Source: Comamonadaceae bacterium (GTDB lineage Bacteria > Pseudomonadota > Gammaproteobacteria > Burkholderiales > Burkholderiaceae_C). From it: DNA of 8,406 bases. The translations under genes and the position numbers were made by a program. Of this stretch, positions 1 to 6,077 are shown in pieces; the stretch's first letter is position 1; each line of letters starts with the position of its first letter. The notes under the pieces are model-generated. The model saw only the letters and a program-made list of their open reading frames with translations, made no database searches and was not told where the DNA came from. The DNA lies in NCBI GenBank assembly GCA_027490555.1, contig JAIXXW010000032.1:1-8406 (forward strand). The letters run 5' to 3'.

Positions 1-668
1 ACCGCGTTCACGCCCAGCGGCGTGAGCGAGGAATGCGCCTCAAAACCGTGCACCGTGGTTTTGTACGAATGCTTGCCTTTGTGCGCAATCACCACCTGCA
101 TGCCGGTGGGCTCGCCCACGATGCAGCCGGCGGGCTTGAAGCCTTGCGCCTGCATGTCGGCGATCATGCGGCGCACGCCGATGCAGCCGACCTCTTCGTC
201 GTAGCTGAAGGCCAGGTGGATCGGCCGCTGGAGTTGTCTTTTCAACAGCTCGGGCACCATCATCAGGCAGATGGCGCCAAAGCTCTTCATGTCGGTGACG
301 CCGCGCCCGTACATCTTGTCACCCCGGATCACGACCTGGAAAGGGTCGCTGTCCCAGGGCTGACCGTCCACCGGCACCACGTCGGTGTGGCCCGACAGCA
401 CCAGGCCACCGATTTTGGTTTCACCGTTGTGGGCGGGCAAGGTGGCCCAGAGGTTGGCCTTTTGGCCGCTGTCGTCGTAGGTGCGGCTGCAGGCGATGCC
501 CAGGTCCTTCAGATAAGCCTCGGTCCAGTCCAGCAAAGCCAGGTTGCTGTCGCGCGAGACGGTGGCAAACGCGATCCATTTTTCAATCAGGGGCAAGGCG
601 GCCAGGTCGGCGGCTTGGACAGGGCCGTGCTCGGGCGAGAGGGCAGCGTGCGAAACAGGGGCGTTCAT
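1..668 (-). CDS. argE: Acetylornithine deacetylase (M20 peptidase family), C-terminus cut by window edge
   Basis: Reading the minus strand from an ATG at 668 gives 222 codons with no stop before the left edge; family members are about 380-400 residues, so roughly 40% is missing. Visible M20 metallopeptidase signatures are SGHTDVVPV (residues 92-100, metal-ligand H94 and D96), GRGVTDMKSF (121-130, bridging D126), SYDEEVG (155-161, catalytic E158 and metal-ligand E159), VGEPTG (184-189, E186) and the start of the dimerisation domain with HGFEAHSS (207-214). Family knowledge: ArgE hydrolyses N-acetyl-L-ornithine to ornithine and acetate in cytoplasmic arginine biosynthesis using two metal ions. 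The motif set fits ArgE better than DapE, but M20 subfamilies overlap and the substrate is inferred. The residues before LPLIEKWIAF form a poorly conserved N-terminal extension of about 25 residues. The Shine-Dalgarno signal before 668 is weak (TGGA). An in-frame TTG at 686 is a less likely start. It is transcribed divergently from the NIPSNAP gene. Confidence 0.88.
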   Translation of the reverse strand, partial: MNAPVSHAALSPEHGPVQAADLAALPLIEKWIAFATVSRDSNLALLDWTEAYLKDLGIACSRTYDDSGQKANLWATLPAHNGETKIGGLVLSGHTDVVPVDGQPWDSDPFQVVIRGDKMYGRGVTDMKSFGAICLMMVPELLKRQLQRPIHLAFSYDEEVGCIGVRRMIADMQAQGFKPAGCIVGEPTGMQVVIAHKGKHSYKTTVHGFEAHSSLTPLGVNA

Positions 669-808
669 GAGGGCGTTCCAGATCAACCCATTCGGGGGGC
701 ATCTTGATCTTACAGCTGCCGCAGGCCATGGGCGTCACCTTGCCGACAGGTCCCGCCTGCCGCTGCGCCTAAAGTGGTCTGTCTTTTCAATGAACCGTTG
801 GAGTCGTC

Positions 809-1126
809 ATGGCCATCTATGAGTTGCGCACCTATTCCGTGATCGTCGGGAAAATGTCCGAAGTCATCTCGCACTACAAGAACGAAGGCTGGCCTGCTTT
901 GGCCAAACACCCGCCCAAACTGGTGGGTTACTTCACCGGGGACGTGGGGGCCCTGAACGAGCTGATCCACGTCTGGAAGTTCGACGACGAAGCCGACCGC
1001 CGCGCCTTCTGGGCCGGGGTCTTCGCCGACCCCGAGTTTATGGCCTTTGCGGCCAAGATCCGCCCGCTGATGCGCGAGCAAAACAACAAGCTGATGCTGT
1101 CCGCGCCCTGGGGTCCACAGCCCTGA
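809..1126 (+). CDS. NIPSNAP family protein, function unknown
   Basis: A 105-residue protein consisting of one NIPSNAP domain, a ferredoxin-like alpha/beta fold related to dimeric alpha-beta barrels. Typical family features are the opening YELRTY (residues 4-9), a first helix with VGKMSEVISHYKNEGWPAL (13-31), the central strand pair KLVGYFTGDVGALNELIHVWKFDD (37-60), and ADRRAFWAGVFADPEFMAFAAKI (62-84). There is no signal peptide or membrane segment, so it should be cytoplasmic. The start is well supported: TTGGAG at 798-803 lies five bases before the ATG. Bacterial NIPSNAP proteins have no settled biochemical role; some sit beside catabolic enzymes, but neither neighbour here (argE divergent, the methyltransferase convergent) suggests a pathway. 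It appears to be a monocistronic gene ending in a palindromic hairpin. Confidence 0.85.
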   Translation: MAIYELRTYSVIVGKMSEVISHYKNEGWPALAKHPPKLVGYFTGDVGALNELIHVWKFDDEADRRAFWAGVFADPEFMAFAAKIRPLMREQNNKLMLSAPWGPQP

Positions 1127-1135
1127 CGGGCATCG

Positions 1136-1172
1136 GCGCCACGCGTGGCGCGTCTTGCCCCGCTCAAGGGGC
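1136..1172. terminator. Tandem hairpins between convergent genes, possible bidirectional terminator
   Basis: A perfect 16-base palindrome, GCGCCACGCGTGGCGC, lies at 1136-1151, ten bases after the NIPSNAP stop. A second hairpin, GCCCC-GCTCAA-GGGGC, lies at 1157-1172 and contains the stop codon (1164-1166) of the convergent methyltransferase gene. Both would fold in RNA from either strand. There is no run of T on either side (only GTCTTG on plus), so this is not a classical intrinsic terminator. The terminator role is inferred from its position between two converging genes. Confidence 0.4.
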
Positions 1173-2048
1173 CAGGCGCTGCGCGCTGACTTTCACCGCC
1201 TCGGGCGGCATCTCCAGCATGCCGTAAGGCCCCACCCACTGGCCCGCCATCGCGTCTGCTTGTACCCTGAGCTGGACCGGCTGCAGCTGACCAGCCTCGT
1301 TGATGAAGCTGAAATGCAGCTCGGCACCGTCCAGGCGGGCCCCCAACACAGGCTGCACAGGCTGCACGGGCTGGCCCCAGGCATGGCCCCAGGTCAGCGT
1401 GCCGCCCACGCGCTGGTGACGCTGGGCCAACTCCAGCAGCACCGGCCCCCGCCGGTCCAGCCCCTGCACCGACCAGCGACCCGCCACCTGGGCGGGCACT
1501 TTCCAGAAATACCCGGTGCTGCTGCCCACCCGGATCACCTGGTCGGGCTCCCAATCGCCCATGCCAAAGGTGTTCGAGACCACGCGCGTGCCAGGCCGCA
1601 TCTTGAGCAAGGTCGGGCGCAGTTGTTCGTTCAACTCCTCCAGCAGGTACAGGGTGACCACACTGGCCGCCGAAAAGTCTTCCTTGAAAATGTCGCCCTG
1701 CACGATGCGCACCCGGCCAGCCAAACCGGCCTTGTCAGCATTGCGCTGTGCCAGCGCCGCCAGTTTGGGGTTGTATTCGATGCCCCAGGCCCGCGCCCCG
1801 AACTGGCGTGCAGCCGCGATCGCGATCTTGCCGTCACCGGCCCCCAGATCCACCACCTCGTCTTCGGGGCTGACCTGCGCCACCGTGAGCATTTGGGTCA
1901 CCAGCTCGTCGCGGGTGGGCAGCCACATCACGTCTTTGCCCGATTGGCCCAGCTTGGGGGTGTAGGTGTCGGCGGGCAGGCTGCTGCAAGCTTGCAACAG
2001 CAACAGCGCCATCAGGGGCCAAAGGCGGAATATCAAGGGCAGGGGCAT
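1164..2048 (-). CDS. Class I SAM-dependent methyltransferase with lipoprotein signal peptide (FAM173-like)
   Basis: From the ATG at 2048 this is 294 residues. Residues 1-20 form a hydrophobic signal sequence ending LLLLQA before C21, with S22 at the next position: a good type II (lipoprotein) signal, predicted to be anchored in the outer membrane. The methyltransferase domain follows: VMWLPTRDELVTQML (40-54), motif I VVDLGAGDGK (65-74), acidic post-strand-2 residue in GIEYNP (E91), QGDIF (117-121) and TLYLLEELNEQLRPTLLKMRPGTRVVSNTF (132-161). This spacing resembles the FAM173/ATPSCKMT lysine methyltransferases and their uncharacterised bacterial relatives; that assignment is from memory of the pattern. 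Residues 185-294 look like an extra beta-rich domain (GRW, QRHQRVGGTL). A QPV triplet repeat occurs at 226-234. A GTG at 2069 would add seven residues upstream (MPRSVLP); neither start has a clear Shine-Dalgarno. The substrate is unknown. It lies downstream of the small membrane-protein gene on the same strand, with a 147-base gap. Confidence 0.78.
   Translation of the reverse strand: MPLPLIFRLWPLMALLLLQACSSLPADTYTPKLGQSGKDVMWLPTRDELVTQMLTVAQVSPEDEVVDLGAGDGKIAIAAARQFGARAWGIEYNPKLAALAQRNADKAGLAGRVRIVQGDIFKEDFSAASVVTLYLLEELNEQLRPTLLKMRPGTRVVSNTFGMGDWEPDQVIRVGSSTGYFWKVPAQVAGRWSVQGLDRRGPVLLELAQRHQRVGGTLTWGHAWGQPVQPVQPVLGARLDGAELHFSFINEAGQLQPVQLRVQADAMAGQWVGPYGMLEMPPEAVKVSAQRLAP
1349..1375 (-). 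repeat. 9-base tandem repeat encoding QPV x3 inside the methyltransferase gene
   Basis: On the plus strand CAGGCTGCA occurs twice head-to-tail (1349-1357, 1358-1366), followed by the diverged copy CGGGCTGGC (1367-1375). On the coding strand this gives three QPV units at residues 226-234 of the 294-residue product, in a linker-like stretch of the C-terminal region. The two identical units look like recent slippage, and copy number could vary between strains without breaking the frame. Confidence 0.7.
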
Positions 2049-2134
2049 GGGCAGGACCGAACGGGGCACCGAGGTGGCGACGCCCCGAAGGGTAACTGCA
2101 ATTGCGCGCGGCCGAAGCCATGGGCGTGACAGCG

Positions 2135-2184
2135 CAGGCCCTGCGGCCTGTCGACGGGGCCCCTGGCCCGTGCGGGCGGGGGCC
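2135..2184 (-). other. Two strong GC hairpins between the membrane-protein gene and the methyltransferase gene
   Basis: CAGGCC-CTGC-GGCCTG (2135-2150) makes a 6-base-pair stem with a 4-base loop. Next to it, 2158-2184 folds as GGCCCC/GGGGCC outer and GCCCG/CGGGC inner stems. On the minus strand both lie just after the stop codon of the 84-residue protein (2196-2198). No T tract follows, so they could be a terminator without a U run, an mRNA 3'-end stabiliser, or a polarity element separating the two genes. The folding potential is visible; the role is inference. Confidence 0.4.
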
Positions 2185-2195
2185 GTTGCCCAGGC

Positions 2196-2450
2196 TCAAT
2201 GGTGTGCGGCCAGGGCCTGACGTTTGCGCTTGGCCAGGATGCGGGCCGAATTGAGGCCGGTGAGCACCATGATGGGCCACAGGAAAGTGCAAACCATGGC
2301 CCACAGGACACGGCTGGCGAGCGTGGGGCCACCCTCGCTCGACTCGACCTTGTGGGGCCCCTCGCTGAAGAGGTGCTGGTAGGGGAAGGTCAAGAGACCG
2401 AACACAGCACCGAAGAACAGGAACAGCGTGATGTAGATGTTCAAGGCCAT
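2196..2450 (-). CDS. Small two-helix inner-membrane protein, uncharacterised
   Basis: With the ATG at 2450 the product is 84 residues. It has a hydrophobic segment at about 5-22 (IYITLFLFFGAVFGLLTF), a polar loop with several acidic residues (29-45, HLFSEGPHKVESSEGG), a second hydrophobic segment at about 47-66 (RVLWAMVCTFLWPIMVLTGL), then a basic tail (RILAKRKRQ). By the positive-inside rule both ends face the cytoplasm and the acidic loop the periplasm. I do not recognise a family. The start is uncertain. A GTG at 2468 gives 90 residues but has no Shine-Dalgarno. The ATG at 2450 directly abuts GAGGAG. A TTG at 2444 (82 residues, beginning NIYIT) has that same GAGGAG at an ideal 6-base spacing. 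It precedes the lipoprotein methyltransferase on the same strand, and its 5' side faces ltnD across a shared upstream region. Confidence 0.65.
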   Translation of the reverse strand: MALNIYITLFLFFGAVFGLLTFPYQHLFSEGPHKVESSEGGPTLASRVLWAMVCTFLWPIMVLTGLNSARILAKRKRQALAAHH

Positions 2451-2519
2451 CTCCTCGCTGGGCACCACCAGGGCCGCCCAATTTAGCGGTTTGCCTGAGC
2501 CCAGACGCCATGCTAAACC

Positions 2520-2556
2520 GTTGTCACGTTGTCATGACAAAATTATTTGTACATAT
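2520..2556. promoter_or_regulatory. Candidate operator/promoter region upstream of ltnD (perfect TTGTCATGACAA palindrome)
   Basis: A perfect 12-base palindrome, TTGTCATGACAA, occupies 2529-2540. Its left half also repeats directly upstream (GTTGTCA at 2520-2526 and 2528-2534), and an AT-rich stretch containing ATTATTTGTACATAT follows. The palindrome has the GT-N4-AC form seen in many GntR-type operators, a regulator class often paired with sugar-acid catabolism. TTGTCA at 2529-2534 and TACATA at 2550-2555 could serve as -35 and -10 boxes, though the 15-base spacing is short. The minus strand also offers TTGTCA (2540-2535) and TAGCAT (2515-2510) toward the membrane-protein gene with a 19-base spacing, so the site could serve both directions. 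No regulator gene is in the window. Confidence 0.35.
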
Positions 2557-2620
2557 CCTGTGACGCAAAGGGGTTTGTGCGGCGGGACCACCCTGATGCC
2601 AAGCCCATCCATTATTTGTA
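2542..2620 (+). repeat. Direct repeat ATTATTTGTA (two copies, 69 bases apart) in the ltnD leader
   Basis: ATTATTTGTA occurs at 2542-2551 and again at 2611-2620. An AT-rich 10-mer occurring twice in a short, otherwise GC-rich intergenic region is unlikely to be chance. The second copy runs into TATGAT (2619-2624), which could be a -10 box, although no good -35 lies at the right distance. The copies may be paired binding sites for one regulator or two alternative promoter -10 regions. Confidence 0.4.
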
Positions 2621-2643
2621 TGATGACCTGATGAATTCAACCG

Positions 2644-2665
2644 CATCCAGGGCCTGGCCCGGATG
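2644..2665 (+). other. Hairpin in the ltnD 5' leader
   Basis: CATCC (2644-2648) pairs with GGATG (2661-2665), enclosing the complementary segments GGGCC and GGCCC, so the leader RNA can form a compact GC-rich stem with one bulged base and almost no loop. It ends about 20 bases before the GGAG ribosome-binding site (2687-2690). No T tract follows, so attenuation by an intrinsic terminator is not supported; a fold affecting translation or RNA stability is possible. Confidence 0.3.
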
Positions 2666-2697
2666 GGGCCTGCAAAGATGAACAGCGGAGAGATGAG

Positions 2698-3597
2698 ATG
2701 ACCACAGTCGGATTGATCGGTTTGGGGGCCATGGGCTCGGGCATGGCCGGATCGCTGCGCCGCGCCGGGCACAGCGTGCAGGTGTTCGATGTGCGCCGCG
2801 AAGTCGCCAAGGCCTTTGCGGCCGAAGGCGGGGTGGCACACGACAGCTTGGCCTCGCTGGGCGCGGCCTGCGATGTGCTGGTGTCGGTGGTGGTGAACGC
2901 CGCACAGACCGAGGCCGTGCTGTTTGGCGACGGCAACACCCCCGGTTGTGCCGCCAGCATGAAGCCCGGCAGTGTGTTCGTGATGTGCTCCACGGTGGAC
3001 CCGAACTGGTCGGTGGCGCTGGAAGCGCGACTGGAGGCCATGGGCCTGCGTTATGTGGACGCGCCGATTTCGGGCGGTGCGGCCAAGGCCGCCAGTGGCC
3101 AGATGACCATGATGACGGCGGCCAAGCCCGAGGCCTATGCACTGGCCGAACCGTTTTTGAACGCCATGGCCGCCAAGGTTTACAAGCTGGGCGACAGCGC
3201 GGGCGCGGGCAGCAAGGTCAAGATCATCAACCAGTTGCTGGCGGGCGTGCACATTGCCGCTGCGGCCGAAGCCATGGCCCTGGGCCTGCGCGAAGGCGTG
3301 GACCCGGCCGCGCTGTACGAGGTCATCACCCACAGCGCGGGCAACAGCTGGATGTTCGAAAACCGCATGGCCCACGTGCTGGCGGCCGACTACACGCCGC
3401 TGTCGGCGGTGGACATTTTTGTGAAGGACCTGGGTCTGGTGCTCGACATGGCGCGGGCCAGCAAGTTCCCACTGCCGCTGTCGTCCACCGCGCACCAGAT
3501 GTTCATGCAGGCCAGCACGGCGGGTTTTGCCAAGGAAGACGACAGCGCGGTGATCAAGATTTTCCCGGGCATTGAACTGCCCAAAGCGCCGGGTTGA
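2698..3597 (+). CDS. ltnD: L-threonate dehydrogenase type beta-hydroxyacid dehydrogenase
   Basis: A 299-residue, full-length member of the beta-hydroxyacid dehydrogenase family. The N-terminal Rossmann fold shows VGLIGLGAMGSGMA (4-17), and acidic D31 after the second strand (VQVFDVR) suggests NAD rather than NADP. The substrate signature is DAPISGGAAKAASGQMTMM (121-139). The catalytic lysine motif GAGSKVKIINQL (169-180) contains K175 and N178, followed by the all-helical C-terminal domain. GGAG at 2687-2690 is seven bases before the ATG, so the start is firm. By family knowledge LtnD oxidises L-threonate at C2/C3 to give a 3-oxo (or 2-oxo) tetronate for OtnK. The otnK gene 89 bases downstream is the main reason for choosing LtnD over the close relatives 3-hydroxyisobutyrate dehydrogenase and tartronate semialdehyde reductase (GarR/GlxR). 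The exact stereoisomer (L-threonate or D-erythronate) cannot be read from sequence. A candidate operator lies upstream. Confidence 0.85.
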   Translation: MTTVGLIGLGAMGSGMAGSLRRAGHSVQVFDVRREVAKAFAAEGGVAHDSLASLGAACDVLVSVVVNAAQTEAVLFGDGNTPGCAASMKPGSVFVMCSTVDPNWSVALEARLEAMGLRYVDAPISGGAAKAASGQMTMMTAAKPEAYALAEPFLNAMAAKVYKLGDSAGAGSKVKIINQLLAGVHIAAAAEAMALGLREGVDPAALYEVITHSAGNSWMFENRMAHVLAADYTPLSAVDIFVKDLGLVLDMARASKFPLPLSSTAHQMFMQASTAGFAKEDDSAVIKIFPGIELPKAPG

Positions 3598-3600
3598 CCC

Positions 3601-3629
3601 ACCGACCCGATTTTTGTGGGGGTTGGTTT
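3601..3629 (+). terminator. Weak hairpin after ltnD
   Basis: ACCGACCC (3601-3608) pairs with GGGTTGGT (3620-3627) using one G-U pair, with an 11-base loop, and only three T follow. It begins four bases after the ltnD stop. It could cause partial termination, lowering otnK relative to ltnD, but the T tract is poor and read-through into otnK is likely. Confidence 0.3.
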
Positions 3630-3654
3630 GATCGCCCACAGGGTGGGCTCCTAC
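3630..3654 (-). repeat. REP-like element (GTAG-type palindrome) between ltnD and otnK
   Basis: On the minus strand the sequence begins with GTAG (3654-3651), then GA, then a perfect hairpin GCCCAC-CCT-GTGGGC (3648-3634), then GATC. A GTAG tetranucleotide just 5' of a short GC palindrome is the hallmark of REP sequences mobilised by RAYT (TnpA-REP) transposases in Pseudomonas and other proteobacteria. It sits in the 89-base ltnD-otnK gap, a typical REP location. Only one copy is in the window, so its repetitive nature is inferred from form. In this position it may act as an mRNA stabiliser or partial terminator. Confidence 0.55.
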
Positions 3655-3686
3655 CCAGGGGCACTAGCGACAACTGAGGAATTGAC

Positions 3687-4955
3687 ATGAGCACTTTGAA
3701 ATTGGGTTGCATTGCCGACGACTTCACCGGTGCCACCGACCTGGCCAACAACCTGGTGCGTGCGGGCATGCGGGTGGTGCAGACCATTGGCGTGCCCACA
3801 GCGCCCCTGGCCGCCAAGGTAGACGCGGTGGTGGTGGCGCTGAAGACGCGCACCGTGCCTGCCGCCGAGGCGATCGCGCAATCGCTCGACGCCTTGCGAT
3901 GGCTGCAGGCACAGGGTGCACAGCAGATCTACTTCAAATACTGCTCCACCTTCGACAGCACGCCCGAAGGCAACATCGGCCCGGTGACCGAGGCGCTGAT
4001 GGACGCGCTGCACACCGACTTCACCATCGCCACCCCGGCGTTTCCGGACAACGGCCGCACCGTGTTCAAGGGCTATTTGTTTGCGGGCAACGTGTTGCTC
4101 AATGAGTCGGGCATGCAAAACCACCCGCTCACCCCGATGACGGACGCGAATCTGGTGCGCGTGATGCAGGCACAAACGAAGCGCCGCGTGGGTTTGATCG
4201 ACCACAAGACCGTCGCGCTGGGCGAGGCCGCGATCCGCGAACGCATCGCCGCGCTGCGGGCCGAGGGTGTGGGCGTGGCCGTGGTGGACGCGACCAGCAA
4301 CGCCGACCTGCACCTGCTCGGGCCTGCCTTGAAAGGCATGCCGCTGGTCACCGCCGGCTCGGGCGTGGCCATTGGCCTGCCTGCCAACTTTGGCCTCAAG
4401 CCCTCTGTGCAGGCCAGCCAGTTGCCCGCCGCCCGTGGCTGGCGGGCCGTGGTCTCGGGCAGCTGCTCTGTGGCCACGAACGCGCAGGTGGCGCACTTCA
4501 AAGCCACGGGCCGGCCCGCGCGGGCGATTGACCCGGCCAGCCTGATGCACGGCCGCAGCGATGCGGTGGTGCAGCAGGTGCTGGACTGGGCCGCGCCGCT
4601 GCTGCAGGACGGTCCGGTGCTGGTGTACTCCACCGCCGAGCCCGAGGCGGTGAAAGCCGTGCAGGCCCAGCTGGGCGTGGCCGAGGCGGGTGCCTTGGTC
4701 GAGCACGCGCTGGCCGCCGTGGCGCGTGGCCTGGTGGGCCTGGGTGTGCAGCAATTGGTGGTGGCCGGGGGCGAAACCTCGGGCGCTTGCGTGCAGGCGC
4801 TGGGCCTGGCCCAACTGCAGATCGGCCCGCAAATCGACCCGGGCGTGCCATGGTGCCATGCCCCGTCGGCCACGGGCGGGGTGCACATCACCCTCAAATC
4901 GGGCAACTTCGGCACCGAAGATTTCTTCAGCAAGGCCTTTGACGTGCTGGCTTGA
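3687..4955 (+). CDS. otnK: 3-oxo-tetronate kinase (four-carbon acid sugar kinase family, former DUF1537)
   Basis: A 422-residue, full-length protein. The N-terminal substrate-binding domain opens with LGCIADDFTGATDLANNL (6-23, conserved DDFTGATD) and contains KYCSTFDSTPEGNIG (84-98) and the PAFPDNGRTVFKGYLF segment (117-132). The C-terminal nucleotide-binding domain has VVSGSCSVATNAQV (255-268), VVAGGETSGA (358-367) and PSATGGVHITLKSGNFG (393-409). By family knowledge it uses ATP to phosphorylate 3-oxo-tetronate at O4 in the cytoplasm, giving 3-oxo-tetronate 4-phosphate, which OtnC then decarboxylates to a triose phosphate (dihydroxyacetone phosphate). GAGGA at 3676-3680 is six bases before the ATG. 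It follows ltnD on the same strand and is presumably co-transcribed despite the intervening hairpins. Relatives DtnK (D-threonate) and YgbK are alternatives; pairing with an LtnD-type enzyme favours OtnK. No otnC follows. Confidence 0.87.
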   Translation: MSTLKLGCIADDFTGATDLANNLVRAGMRVVQTIGVPTAPLAAKVDAVVVALKTRTVPAAEAIAQSLDALRWLQAQGAQQIYFKYCSTFDSTPEGNIGPVTEALMDALHTDFTIATPAFPDNGRTVFKGYLFAGNVLLNESGMQNHPLTPMTDANLVRVMQAQTKRRVGLIDHKTVALGEAAIRERIAALRAEGVGVAVVDATSNADLHLLGPALKGMPLVTAGSGVAIGLPANFGLKPSVQASQLPAARGWRAVVSGSCSVATNAQVAHFKATGRPARAIDPASLMHGRSDAVVQQVLDWAAPLLQDGPVLVYSTAEPEAVKAVQAQLGVAEAGALVEHALAAVARGLVGLGVQQLVVAGGETSGACVQALGLAQLQIGPQIDPGVPWCHAPSATGGVHITLKSGNFGTEDFFSKAFDVLA

Positions 4956-4988
4956 GCGCCAGGGCCTGAGGGCGCTGAATGCGGGCGT

Positions 4989-4995
<7 letters not shown>
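4955..4995. terminator. Inverted repeats between convergent otnK and the MetH-module gene
   Basis: The 33-base gap and flanks hold overlapping inverted repeats: AGCGCC/GGCGCT (4955-4960 with 4971-4976), GGCCTGA/TCAGGCC (4963-4969 with 4989-4995) and CTGAA/TTCAG (4975-4979 with 4988-4992). They include both stop codons and could fold in transcripts from either side, in mutually exclusive ways. There is no T run. A bidirectional 3'-end structure is the simplest reading. Confidence 0.35.
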
Positions 4996-6035
<1,040 letters not shown>

Positions 6036-6042
6036 GGCCCAT

Positions 6043-6048
6043 ATTGTA
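6043..6048 (-). promoter_or_regulatory. Possible -10 box directly before the MetH-module start
   Basis: The minus strand reads TACAAT at 6048-6043, five of six matches to the TATAAT consensus. Seven bases separate it from the ATG at 6035, which would put the transcription start on or next to the start codon. There is no recognisable -35 (AGAAAA at 17 bases) and no Shine-Dalgarno, so a leaderless transcript is possible but unproven. Confidence 0.25.
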
Positions 6049-6077
6049 AAAGTTGGGGTTTCAGCTTTTCTGAAACC
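6047..6077 (-). terminator. Hairpin covering the queC stop codon, possible queC terminator
   Basis: GGTTTCAG (6057-6064) and CTGAAACC (6070-6077) are perfect 8-base inverted repeats around a 5-base loop. In queC mRNA this hairpin contains the stop codon and is followed by CCAACTTTT, a short T run six bases later. It is a plausible weak intrinsic terminator or attenuator between queC and the MetH-module gene. Confidence 0.4.

Noticed and set aside
2631..2681. 16-codon upstream reading frame in the ltnD leader (MNSTASRAWPGWGLQR)
   Set aside because: No Shine-Dalgarno precedes it and there is no run of regulatory codons; a frame this short is expected by chance.
3651..4886. Open frame of 411 codons on the minus strand opposite otnK, and a similar 371-codon one at 2524-3639 opposite ltnD
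   Set aside because: Both mirror well-supported genes, have low-complexity His/Arg/Gly-rich translations, and no plausible ribosome-binding site or motif.
6036..6060. Cobalamin or SAM riboswitch for the MetH module, or preQ1 riboswitch for queC
   Set aside because: Only 25 bases separate queC from the MetH-module gene and only 67 bases separate queC from recQ; neither gap shows riboswitch consensus elements.
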